DNA from: DATELY01 sp035276085
GTDB lineage: Bacteria; Pseudomonadota; Gammaproteobacteria; Steroidobacterales; Steroidobacteraceae
NCBI GenBank assembly: GCA_035276085.1
Contig: DATELY010000285.1
Coordinates: 1 to 15,319, forward strand
DNA: 15,319 nucleotides
Direction of reading: 5' to 3'
The notes under the pieces were generated by a model, which was not told the origin of the DNA, searched no databases, and saw only the letters and a program-made list of their open reading frames with translations. This document shows, piece by piece, positions 7,411 through 14,594 of this stretch. Position 1 is the stretch's first letter, and the number at the start of each line of letters is the position of its first letter. The position numbers were made by a program, and so were the translations under genes.

Positions 7411-7453
7411 ACGTCGATGCACAGACATCCGGCTACCGCGCGGTGCAACGCTC

Positions 7454-8299
7454 ATGAGATTGCCGGCCGGTTTGCAGGAGCTGTTGGACGAGGGCGTCAT
7501 CGACGAAGTCCTGCGTCAATTGAAAAGCGGAAAGGAAGCCTCCGTGTATGCGGTTCGCTGCGGCTCCGAGATCCGCTGCGCCAAAGTCTACAAGGATATG
7601 GCTCAGCGAAGCTTTCAGCGGCGCGCTCAGTATCAGGAGGGCCGCAAGTATCGCGGCAGTCGCGAGACGCGCGCGATGTCGAGGGGCTCGCGCTACGGGC
7701 GTAAGGAGCAGGAGAGCGCGTGGAAGAATTCCGAAGTCGACGCGCTGTACCGCTTGACGGCGGTGGGCGTGCGCGTACCGCAGCCCTTCGGCTTCTTCAA
7801 TGGAGTGCTGATCATGGAAATGGTCATCGATGCAGACGGCAACGTCGCACCGCGTCTGGGGGAAATGGAGTTGTCAGCGGAAGCGGCCCGCAGTTACCAC
7901 GACATTCTGATCCGTCAGGTCGTGTCCATGCTCTGTGCCGGTCTCATCCACGGCGATCTGTCGGAGTTCAATGTGCTCGTCGATGCGGAAGGACCCGTGA
8001 TCATCGATCTGCCACAGGCCGTCGACGCGGCAGGCAATAACAACGCGTTCGCAATGTTGGAGCGCGATGTACGGAACATCACGGAAACGCTGGGACGCTT
8101 CGCTCCGGAGCTGCTGGAGTCGAAATTCGCACTGCAGATGTGGCACCTGTTCGAACAAGGAGAGTTGAAACCCGACACGGTGTTGACGGGCTTCCACAGG
8201 GCAGATGAAACCCCCGCGAACGTCGAAGAAGTTGTGCAGGCGATCGAGGATGCACGTACAGAGGAGATGATGCGTCGGGAACGGGAGAGTGCTGCATAG
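7454..8299 (+). CDS. RIO-family atypical serine/threonine kinase (bacterial RIO1-like)
   Basis: This is a compact kinase fold lacking the activation and substrate-binding loops of ordinary eukaryotic-type kinases. Motifs are in RIO order: the flexible ATP loop SGKEASVYAV (25-34), the ATP-anchoring lysine CAKVYKD (K44), the long basic insert QRRAQYQEGRKYRGSR (55-70), the catalytic loop LIHGDLSEFNVLV (H166, D168, N173), and the metal-binding IIDLPQAVD (D185). IDLPQ in place of DFG is diagnostic of RIO1-type proteins. In archaea and eukaryotes these act in small-subunit ribosome maturation and work more as ATPases. The bacterial role is not settled. At 281 residues it is complete. The ATG at 7454 has only a weak ribosome-binding site. 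It is probably the last gene of the unit starting at 6701. Confidence 0.93.
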   Translation: MRLPAGLQELLDEGVIDEVLRQLKSGKEASVYAVRCGSEIRCAKVYKDMAQRSFQRRAQYQEGRKYRGSRETRAMSRGSRYGRKEQESAWKNSEVDALYRLTAVGVRVPQPFGFFNGVLIMEMVIDADGNVAPRLGEMELSAEAARSYHDILIRQVVSMLCAGLIHGDLSEFNVLVDAEGPVIIDLPQAVDAAGNNNAFAMLERDVRNITETLGRFAPELLESKFALQMWHLFEQGELKPDTVLTGFHRADETPANVEEVVQAIEDARTEEMMRRERESAA

Positions 8300-8316
8300 A
8301 CAGTACGTTGCATACC

Positions 8317-8339
8317 GGAGACGGATTGAATCTGTCCCC
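8317..8339. repeat. Inverted repeat of the GGGGACAGATT type
   Basis: Left arm GGAGACGGATT (8317-8327) and right arm AATCTGTCCCC (8329-8339) are separated by one base, and 9 of 11 positions pair. The motif strongly resembles GGGGACAGATT/AATCTGTCCCC palindromes that I recall as common dispersed REP-like elements in gammaproteobacteria. It lies between the stop codons of the convergent RIO kinase and GST-like genes. It has no T-run, so it is not a classic terminator, but it could still act as an mRNA 3'-end barrier. Confidence 0.55.
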
Positions 8340-8375
8340 TGATTCAGCGCCCGCGTCGCGCGGGGCCTTCAATTC

Positions 8376-9005
8376 CTATCGTGGCCGTTGCGCTTCCGGC
8401 CCCGCGATGGCCATCGCTTTCTGCCAAGCCGGGCGCTGTTTGATCCGCTCGGCGTAACGTTCGATGTTCGGCAGATCGTCGAGCGTGCGCCCGCCGAAAG
8501 CTGGCATGGTCGTCACCGCAAATCCCGACATCAGGTCGGCCAGGGTGAATTCTTCGCCTGCCAGGTAGCTGTGATGAGCCAGGTGGTCGTTCATCTGCTT
8601 GAACAAGCCCTCGGTGCGGCGATGGGCCACTTTGGCTATCAGGTTCTGCTCTTGTCCCGTGCCCTCCCGCGCCGCCTTCACGAAGAAGCCGGTCTGCGCG
8701 TTGTTGTTGAACTGCAGCCAGTAGAGGTAGTCCGCGTAGTTTTCCGAGTCGGGGGACACCGTGAGCCTTCCGCCTGCGTGCTTGTGGGCGATGTACTGGA
8801 CGATCGCGACGGATTCGGCCAGCACGCGGTTCCCATCCTGGATGACCGGCGCCATGGCGGCGGGATGGAGCGCGACATACTCCGGCGGTGCCAGCCGGTC
8901 TGCGCCACGATCGAACCATTCCAGCTGGTACGGCAGCCGCAGTTCCTCCATCAGCCAGACGATGCGATCGGACTGAGAAAGACCGAGGTGATAGATGGTG
9001 ATCAT
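8376..9005 (-). CDS. Glutathione S-transferase family protein
   Basis: This 209-residue protein has the two-domain GST layout. The thioredoxin-like N-domain has MITIYHLGLSQSDRIVWLME (1-20), with serines at 10 and 12 near the glutathione thiol site. It also has the cis-proline in MAPVIQDG (P53) and the Glu-Ser pair in LAESVAIVQYI (64-65) that binds the glutathione glutamyl group. The helical C-domain carries the folding motif FTLADLMSGFA (153-163) and ends with the usual RPAW (191-194). It would conjugate or reduce small electrophiles with glutathione in the cytosol; its substrate is unknown. AGGAGG five bases before the ATG makes the start secure. It converges on the RIO kinase gene. Confidence 0.92.
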   Translation of the reverse strand: MITIYHLGLSQSDRIVWLMEELRLPYQLEWFDRGADRLAPPEYVALHPAAMAPVIQDGNRVLAESVAIVQYIAHKHAGGRLTVSPDSENYADYLYWLQFNNNAQTGFFVKAAREGTGQEQNLIAKVAHRRTEGLFKQMNDHLAHHSYLAGEEFTLADLMSGFAVTTMPAFGGRTLDDLPNIERYAERIKQRPAWQKAMAIAGPEAQRPR

Positions 9006-9139
9006 GCATGCCTCCTCATTGACGCGGCTGTCTTCTGTGTCAGCTAACCAATCCTCGCTGCTGTGCTGATTCTAGCCCGAACTCTCGTAGGGCTTGCTGA
9101 CATCATCGACGGCGGCCGAGCACCGTTGCACGTGATCCC

Positions 9140-9235
9140 ATGTCGGATGAGCGAGCAGGGGAGATCAAGACTGGCTCGTTCGCGCTCGAGGTTCCGACGC
9201 CTGAGGAGATCGAGCGTCGGAAGCATCTGGAGTGA
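9140..9235 (+). CDS. Possible small ORF or gene remnant, 31 aa
   Basis: An ATG at 9140 opens a 31-codon frame ending in TGA at 9235, lying between two minus-strand genes. By hand count 22 of the 30 codons after the start end in G or C. The composition looks protein-like, with a FALEVPTPEEIERRKHLE helix-start pattern. There is no ribosome-binding site before the ATG, so it may be the relic of a longer protein rather than a live gene. I recognise no family. Confidence 0.25.
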   Translation: MSDERAGEIKTGSFALEVPTPEEIERRKHLE

Positions 9236-9289
9236 CGCGCGAACGTGGATCCCTGCCACAGGGCACGCGCCGCTGCCCGAGGACTTGGA

Positions 9290-10087
9290 TCATCGAGTGT
9301 CGAGCCACGCAGCCAATGAGCTCACTGGCACGAACTCCGCTCGCAGGGTTGCGGGTGCGTCCTGCACGACCGCGGCTCGACCTGCCCAGCGCAATAAATC
9401 CCAGTCGTTGTAGTCATTGCCGATGGCCCACACGTGCTCGGGCTCGATGTCGTGCGCGCGCGCAATCCACGCAGCGGCTTGCGACTTGGAAACGGCGGGC
9501 GCGAACACCTCGATCCACATGCTGTGACCATCGAGTGGCGATGTCGCCCGAATGACGCTCAGGCCCTGCAGCTCACGCCGCAGCGTTTCGAACGGCTCTA
9601 TTGGATCGCCAAGCGGTGAGATGGCGAGCAGCTGGCTTGCGGACCTGCGCGTCTCACTCTGATCCAGCACGCGACCCTCGGCGGCATACCGGGCCAGCCG
9701 CCGCTCGAAATCCGCATTTGACTTGCCGGTGCGATGGAACTGCAAGACATGCTGCCCGGGGATGGGCGCATGCAGCATGTAGTCGATCTCGTGCGCGACC
9801 AATGTTTGCACCGCGCGCTGCGTTTCATCCGGCTGCAGGGTATGCGAGAGGAGGAGTTCCTGTGAGCGCCAATCCAGGATCCCTGCACCGGAGGAGAAGA
9901 TCAGATAGTCGATCGGAAACTGCGCCGGGATCACCTTCCGCGCCGTGGCGAGCGCGCGGCCCGTAGCGATTGCACGCACGACACCCCTTGCGCCGAGCAC
10001 GTGCAGTCTCTGCACATCCGTCGGATCGAACGACCCGCCATGCGCGAGCAAGGTCCCATCCAAATCGCACACGAGCATCTGAAACAT
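9290..10087 (-). CDS. Cof-type HAD-superfamily hydrolase
   Basis: This is a predicted magnesium-dependent phosphatase of the haloacid dehalogenase superfamily with a Cof/type IIB cap. Motif I is CDLDGTL (D8 nucleophile, D10 acid/base), motif II ATGR (41-44), motif III the lysine in VSKSQA (K201), and motif IV GNDYNDWDLL (D225, D228). SSGAGI (65-70) corresponds to the N-G-A region that precedes the cap in this subfamily. At 265 residues the length is typical. I chose the ATG at 10087 because GGTGAG lies 7 bases upstream and the DLDGT strand then begins at once, as is normal. The open frame reaches 10198 but adds unrelated sequence. Substrates of the family are sugar phosphates and similar small molecules; this one is not known. 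Confidence 0.9.
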   Translation of the reverse strand: MFQMLVCDLDGTLLAHGGSFDPTDVQRLHVLGARGVVRAIATGRALATARKVIPAQFPIDYLIFSSGAGILDWRSQELLLSHTLQPDETQRAVQTLVAHEIDYMLHAPIPGQHVLQFHRTGKSNADFERRLARYAAEGRVLDQSETRRSASQLLAISPLGDPIEPFETLRRELQGLSVIRATSPLDGHSMWIEVFAPAVSKSQAAAWIARAHDIEPEHVWAIGNDYNDWDLLRWAGRAAVVQDAPATLRAEFVPVSSLAAWLDTR

Positions 10088-10125
10088 TTGAAAGCTCACC
10101 GGGCATTGAGCGAAGAACACCATGC

Positions 10126-10452
10126 CGCGGCAAGTTGGGCAAGGTGAGGGATGTCGAAGCTCCGCTCTTCGGTCCGGCGGTGACGGCACGGGTCGCATTT
10201 TTCATGGACATCACGGGCTAGCCCAAGCCGTTCGCCGTCGATGGCTCCTTGGCCGGCTGGCTGGAGATCAAGCATGTGGACGGCACCACGATGCGCGAGT
10301 TCTGCGATCGCGTCGGCCTGCGGATGAACGAGCGCAGAGCGGACGTCTTCACAGCTCCTTCATCTATGCTTATGCTCTGGATTCGTCGGTCCCAAGAAGC
10401 ACCAGAAGCCGACGGTAAAGCGGGTCACCGGGCTGCAGAATTTTTCGCATAA
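10126..10452 (+). pseudogene. Decayed coding remnant with an in-frame stop
   Basis: The 413 bases between the HAD gene and the exported-protein gene contain a frame that looks coding but is broken. It reads through GPAVTARVAFFMDITG to a TAG at 10219-10221. In the same frame it then continues PKPFAVDGSLAGWLEIKHVD and GTTMREFCDRVGLRMNERRA. By hand count 39 of 43 codons from 10222 to 10350 end in G or C, as in real genes here. After about 10350 the bias collapses and the sequence becomes low-complexity until TAA at 10450-10452. No start with a ribosome-binding site is visible. I do not recognise the parent family. A stop-codon mutation plus loss of the 3' part would explain the pattern; a short live ORF from 10249 is less likely. 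Confidence 0.45.
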
Positions 10453-10501
10453 GAAAACCGAGCTCGGCGAAGTTAGTTGCAACGGACAGATAAGGAGATT
10501 T

Positions 10502-11377
10502 ATGCGCCGGTTCAATCAGTGCCTGATTGCACTCATTGTTTTGAGCTTGGTGGCTGTATCGCCCGGATTGCAGGCCGCCGAGGTCACGAAGAAGCTACCG
10601 CAAGACACGCACATTTATTTGACGCTCAAAGAAGGCGTCAGCGGCAAGCGCAAGAAGTCGACGGCGGGTCAAGTAGTGAAGTGCACCGTGTGGCGCGACG
10701 TTGCCTACGACGGCGCAACCTTCATCGGCGCCGGCGCACCCGCGGTCTGCAAGATCAGTGAGATCAAGCGGGCGCAGATCGCGGGGGTCGAGGGAAAGAT
10801 GTCAATTGAAGCCGTGGAAGTCGCGACTGCCAGCGGTACGACCATCCCGTTGCGGGGTGGATACATGAAGGAAGGTCAAGGACGTAAGGCGTTGTCGATT
10901 ACGCTCGGCGTTCTGTTTCTATTGCCGATATTCATCACGGGTTCGGCTGCGGAACTTCCCGAAGGAATGGTGTTCGACGCTTACACGGTTCAGGACACGA
11001 TGATGACCGTGTCAACAGGCGATGTTGCGCCGCCAGCAATCGATCTCACACGAGTCGCGTCCGGCTTCCAGGCGGACGTCGATTATTCGGCACTGGCACA
11101 AGAACAGGTGCCGAAGGTGTTCAAAATCAACCTGAGCGTCGACGGAGCACTGCCAGCGAAATTCCTCATCGACAACGTCAACGGCAAACCCATCGATCCG
11201 ATTCAGCTTGCCATCACCAGTTCGCAGGCAGGCGATGAAGCGTCGAGCGCCGTGGGAGAGGTCGGAGTGAAGTCCTTGATGAAGCATTTCATCAAGGGCA
11301 TCAATCGATTCGAAGTATGCTATGCCGACGACAGCGGTCGCCACGCGACCGAGGTGATCTTGAACATTCAAATTTGA
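10502..11377 (+). CDS. Exported protein of unknown function, 291 aa
   Basis: A clear signal peptide (MRRFNQCLIALIVLSLVAVS, cleavage probably after PGLQA at residue 25) sends this protein across the inner membrane. The first domain (about 30-165) looks like a small beta barrel: VVKCTVWRDVAYDGATFIGA, then EGKMSIEAVEVATASGTTIP, then LRGGYMKEGQG. A hydrophobic segment (ALSITLGVLFLLPIFITGSA, 130-149) follows, then LPEGMVFDAY. This layout resembles proteins where a beta domain tests for a glycine-rich, 'IPeGT.f.ay'-ending segment; I cannot name the family. The C-terminal part (200-291) also looks beta-rich. AAGGAG lies 4 bases before the ATG. It appears to be a single gene, preceded by a decayed remnant and followed by a 216-base gap. 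Confidence 0.8.
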   Translation: MRRFNQCLIALIVLSLVAVSPGLQAAEVTKKLPQDTHIYLTLKEGVSGKRKKSTAGQVVKCTVWRDVAYDGATFIGAGAPAVCKISEIKRAQIAGVEGKMSIEAVEVATASGTTIPLRGGYMKEGQGRKALSITLGVLFLLPIFITGSAAELPEGMVFDAYTVQDTMMTVSTGDVAPPAIDLTRVASGFQADVDYSALAQEQVPKVFKINLSVDGALPAKFLIDNVNGKPIDPIQLAITSSQAGDEASSAVGEVGVKSLMKHFIKGINRFEVCYADDSGRHATEVILNIQI

Positions 11378-11593
11378 ACTTGAGGTCGGCGGTCTGGCAT
11401 CGGCACGCTCGACCCAGGTGAGCTCAGGTCTTCGACTGTTCTGAATTCTTTTGTTGTCAGATCCGCTCGCGGTACTGTTCTGAAAGAACTGCACACTGCT
11501 CGCTGCGGCGGGGCACCCGATCGTGCAGTTAAAGGACATCCATTCACTGCGATCGCGTCCGGTACCCCGTATGTTGGCCGCCGAATGGCCGAC

Positions 11594-12607
11594 TCAGGGT
11601 GTGAGCACCACGCGAAACCGCGCCTTGCCGCTCATCATGCGCTGATACGCCTCCGCGGCTTTCGCCAACGGATAGATTTCGATCATCGGACGCACATTCG
11701 TCAGCACACTGAACCGTAGTGTGTCTTCGGAGTCGGGCGCCGTGCCCGACGGCCAGCCGGAAATGGAACGTCGCGCGCCGATGAGAAGCAGTGGCGGAAC
11801 CTCGATCGGCTCGCCACTGGCGCCGACCACGACGAGCTTTCCATCGATGCCAAGTCCAGGCACGACCGTACTCATGCTCTTCGCATCCGTGACGGTTGCG
11901 AGTATCACCTTCGCGCCGCCCAGCTTGGCGAGCTCTTCGGCCGCATTCTGCGCAGTACTGTCGATGTAACGATGGGCGCCAAGTTGCTTCGCGAGAGGGC
12001 CCTTGTCCGCGCCGCGCGCGATCGCCACCGTCTTGAATCCCATCTTGGCCGCGAATTGCACTCCGAGATGGCCCAGGCCGCCGATGCCGAGGATTGCAAC
12101 GAGATCTCCAGCGCGCGCGCCGCTGTGACGCAGCGCATTGAATGTCGTGATGCCGGCACAGAGCAGGGGCGCTGCCTCCTCCGCTTTCAAATCATCCGGG
12201 ATGGAAGCGAGTGCCTCGAACGGCGCGATCATGTATTCGGCATAGCCGCCGTCATACGAGATGCCAGGGATTTGTCCCTGCACGCACGTAATGAAATCGC
12301 CACGTCGGCACGAAGTGCAATGCCCGCAATGACCGCCGTGCCAACCTACGCCAACGCGCATGCCCGGTTTCCAGTCCGGGACGTCCGCACCGATGGCATC
12401 GATGACCCCCACCACCTCGTGCCCCGGTACGCGCGGATACTGAATTCCAGGGAATGCACCGGCGACGGTGAACATGTCGCTGTGACAGACACCGCACGCC
12501 TGCACTTTGATGCGCACTTGCCGTGGCTTGGGATCGGGTACGTCCCGCTCGACGACTTCGAGGGCGGCATTGGGTTCGGCGACCTGAGCGGCTTTCATAC
12601 GCGGCAT
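11594..12607 (-). CDS. Zinc-dependent alcohol dehydrogenase (MDR superfamily)
   Basis: This NAD(P)-dependent medium-chain dehydrogenase would interconvert alcohols and aldehydes. Catalytic zinc ligands are C41 in CGVCHSD, H63 in the GHEVVG motif and C150 in LLCAG. The structural zinc is held by C94, C97, C100 and C108 in GGHCGHCTSCRRGDFITC. The Rossmann loop is LGIGGLGHLG (173-182). All the key residues are present and 337 residues is a normal length. The start at 12607 has GAGG 8 bases upstream. The protein is close in layout to the bacterial AdhP/AdhA group, but the substrate cannot be read from sequence. It diverges from the split-barrel protein gene across a 124-base gap with a small inverted repeat (TCGCC/GGCGA, 12647-12665). 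Confidence 0.94.
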   Translation of the reverse strand: MPRMKAAQVAEPNAALEVVERDVPDPKPRQVRIKVQACGVCHSDMFTVAGAFPGIQYPRVPGHEVVGVIDAIGADVPDWKPGMRVGVGWHGGHCGHCTSCRRGDFITCVQGQIPGISYDGGYAEYMIAPFEALASIPDDLKAEEAAPLLCAGITTFNALRHSGARAGDLVAILGIGGLGHLGVQFAAKMGFKTVAIARGADKGPLAKQLGAHRYIDSTAQNAAEELAKLGGAKVILATVTDAKSMSTVVPGLGIDGKLVVVGASGEPIEVPPLLLIGARRSISGWPSGTAPDSEDTLRFSVLTNVRPMIEIYPLAKAAEAYQRMMSGKARFRVVLTP

Positions 12608-12731
12608 GACGACAACCTCATGAGCTTCGGTCGAGCGTCACCAGTGTCGCCGATTGCGACGGCGATGCAAACGATCGCGGTAAGATCGAGCAAACGGATG
12701 CAATGAGATCGGCTGCGGCGTAAGCAGATCA

Positions 12732-13169
12732 ATGATGGCGACCTTGAGCACTCGGGAACTTGCCTTTGTTCAGGTAGCGCGCGTAGGCCACCTCGGCACG
12801 GCCGACAGCACGGGCGAGCCGCATGTCGTTCCGGTTTGTTATGCGGTACTGGGAGAGACGGCTTACATTCTTATCGATCGTAAGCCAAAGCGATCGGGTG
12901 ACCCATACAAGCTCAAGCGCGTGACCAACATCCTGGCCAATTCCAGTAGTTGCTTGACCGTCGATCGCTATGACGAGGATTGGTCACGACTTGCATTCGT
13001 CATGATGCGAGGCCCCGCGATGCTCGTCGACCACGGCGAGGAGTACGACGCGGCGGTGCGAACGCTCGAGCTGCGGTATCCGCAATACGGAGAGCAACAA
13101 CTGGGCGGGCGGCCAGTCATTGCGATTCGGATCCAAACAGTATCGAGCTGGGGATTGCTCGATGCGTAG
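12732..13169 (+). CDS. PPOX-class flavin/F420-dependent split-barrel protein
   Basis: This 145-residue protein matches pyridoxamine-phosphate-oxidase-like FMN/F420-binding split barrels. Recognisable blocks are GHLGTADSTGEPHVVPVCYA (19-38), ILIDRKPKRSGD (46-57), LKRVTNILANSSSCLTVDRY (61-80), DEDWSRLAFVMMRGPA (81-96) and RYPQY (115-119). The DEDWSRL and RYPQY pieces recall the TIGR03668-type subgroup. F420 is unusual in gammaproteobacteria, so FMN is the more likely cofactor here; this is inference. The start is one of two tandem ATGs (12732 or 12735), with no strong ribosome-binding site. It heads a series of plus-strand genes with gaps of about 100-200 bases, so a single operon is not clear. 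Confidence 0.85.
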   Translation: MMATLSTRELAFVQVARVGHLGTADSTGEPHVVPVCYAVLGETAYILIDRKPKRSGDPYKLKRVTNILANSSSCLTVDRYDEDWSRLAFVMMRGPAMLVDHGEEYDAAVRTLELRYPQYGEQQLGGRPVIAIRIQTVSSWGLLDA

Positions 13170-13364
13170 AACTGGATGACGCATTCAGCCTCGGAAACGA
13201 CCACGTATTCAAGGCCGCGGCAATTCTGCGGAGCAACAAGAAGTCGCTCACATTGCTACCCTGGGTCTCGTGTCGGAACTCCCCGATCTCGTTCGTCCTT
13301 GGAGGGCTGTGCTGGCTGGCAGAACGCTTGCTTGCGCAGGTCTGCAACCAACAAGGAGCCCCGC

Positions 13365-13991
13365 ATGATCACTGTCTCAGCATTTCGCTGGGTACCTCCC
13401 TTCGCACAGGGCCAGGTCCGAGACCTGCGAGTTCGCTGGGCGCTCGAGGAGGCTGGTTTGCCGTACACAACGCGGCTGCTCGAGCAGGGAGACCAGAACA
13501 AGCCGGAGTATCGATCGTTGCAGCCCTTCGGTCAGATTCCCGTGTTCGAGGAGGACGGGCGCGTGCTCTTCGAGAGCGGTGCCATCGTCCTGCACATCGG
13601 TGAGCGATGCGAGGCGCTGCTGCCGAGAGACGAGCATGCCCGCGCTCGCGCCTTCCAGTGGCTGATCGCGGCGCTGAATTCCGTCGAGCCGCACATCATG
13701 AATGTGAAGCTCATCGAGCTCTTCTATGCGAACGAGGAGTGGGCGAAGTTGCGGCGCGCCGGTGCGCGTGAGTTCGCGCAACTCAGAATACAAGCGGTGA
13801 GCAACGCGCTCGGCGAGAAATCGTACCTGGACGGCGACCGCTTCACGGCTGGAGATCTGCTGATGTCTTCTGTGCTGCGTATTGCTCCCGATCTCGTCAC
13901 AAGCCAGAACCTCAAGGCTTACGTGGAGCGCTGCACGGAACGGCCCGCCTTCAAACGCGCGCTGCAGGCGCAGCTCGCGGACTTTCGGTGA
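13365..13991 (+). CDS. Glutathione S-transferase family protein (second copy)
   Basis: This 208-residue protein is a second GST, distinct from the one at 8376. The N-domain starts MITVSAFRWVPPFAQGQVRD. It carries the cis-proline in FGQIPVFEEDG (P59) and the Glu-Ser pair in LFESGAIVLHI (70-71). The C-domain has the FTAGDLLMSSV motif (160-170) and ends with the common ERPAF (192-196). AAGGAG six bases before the ATG fixes the start; the frame is open 63 codons further upstream but has nothing recognisable. The active-site region lacks an obvious Ser/Tyr/Cys at the usual place (W9-P11 instead), so the thiol-activating residue is unclear. Its position between the PPOX-type gene and the YCII-domain gene suggests small-molecule detoxification, though only by proximity. 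Confidence 0.9.
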   Translation: MITVSAFRWVPPFAQGQVRDLRVRWALEEAGLPYTTRLLEQGDQNKPEYRSLQPFGQIPVFEEDGRVLFESGAIVLHIGERCEALLPRDEHARARAFQWLIAALNSVEPHIMNVKLIELFYANEEWAKLRRAGAREFAQLRIQAVSNALGEKSYLDGDRFTAGDLLMSSVLRIAPDLVTSQNLKAYVERCTERPAFKRALQAQLADFR

Positions 13992-14090
13992 AGAGAGATG
14001 GGACCACTTCGTTGCGCTCGCTTGTCGCGCCGCGGAGGCTCGAATATTCGTGCATTAACCTGTCAGGGCGCACGAACGTGAGGAAGAGCA

Positions 14091-14486
14091 ATGTCAAAAG
14101 ACCGTCCCTTGTCTGAGTTCCTGGTTCTGTCTCGCGGTCAGTGGGACGCAGAGAAATCGCCGGAGCAGATCCAGCAGGCCATCGACGCCTTTTACGTCTG
14201 GCACGAAGGTTTGGTGCGCGAAGGGAAAGCCAGGCCGGGTCAGAGGCTCGCGGCCGAAGGCAAGTTCGTGTCGCGCTGGGGCGTGACCGATGGCCCATTC
14301 GCTGAGACGAAGGAAGTCATCGGTGGCTACTGGTTCTTCTTCGCGCGCGACTTCGATGAGGCTGTGGCGCTGGCCGCGCAGAACCCGTGCCTTGCATGCG
14401 GATTGTCGTACGAGGTGCGGCCGACCGAGCAAGAACGCGCGAGTGCCTACAATGTCACGAGCGAAACTCCGCGCACGAAACCGTGA
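14091..14486 (+). CDS. YCII-related (DGPF domain) protein
   Basis: This 131-residue protein has the DGPF signature, VTDGPFAETKEVIGGYWFF (65-83), and an overall alpha+beta ferredoxin-like layout expected of YCII-related dimers. The WHEGLVREGK segment (37-46) is the usual helix before the conserved loop. The family's biochemical role is not established, and related genes are often placed near ECF sigma factors; none is seen here. The ATG follows AGGAAG with good spacing. The C-terminal tail after about 112 is polar and probably disordered. It may be transcribed with the GST-like gene 99 bases upstream, though the gap leaves room for its own promoter. Confidence 0.88.
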   Translation: MSKDRPLSEFLVLSRGQWDAEKSPEQIQQAIDAFYVWHEGLVREGKARPGQRLAAEGKFVSRWGVTDGPFAETKEVIGGYWFFFARDFDEAVALAAQNPCLACGLSYEVRPTEQERASAYNVTSETPRTKP

Positions 14487-14594
14487 TGGACAGGAGCGCT
14501 CCGTGCGTTGCATATCGCTCGGTGATGGGAATTTGCCGACTATGTACTTTCCCTGGGTCCGGTTAGATTCCCGACACCATCATGCAGGAGAGCC

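Noticed and set aside
14491..14500. Palindrome GGAGCGCTCC after the YCII gene as a terminator
   Set aside because: The arms are short with no loop room, and there is no T-run after it.
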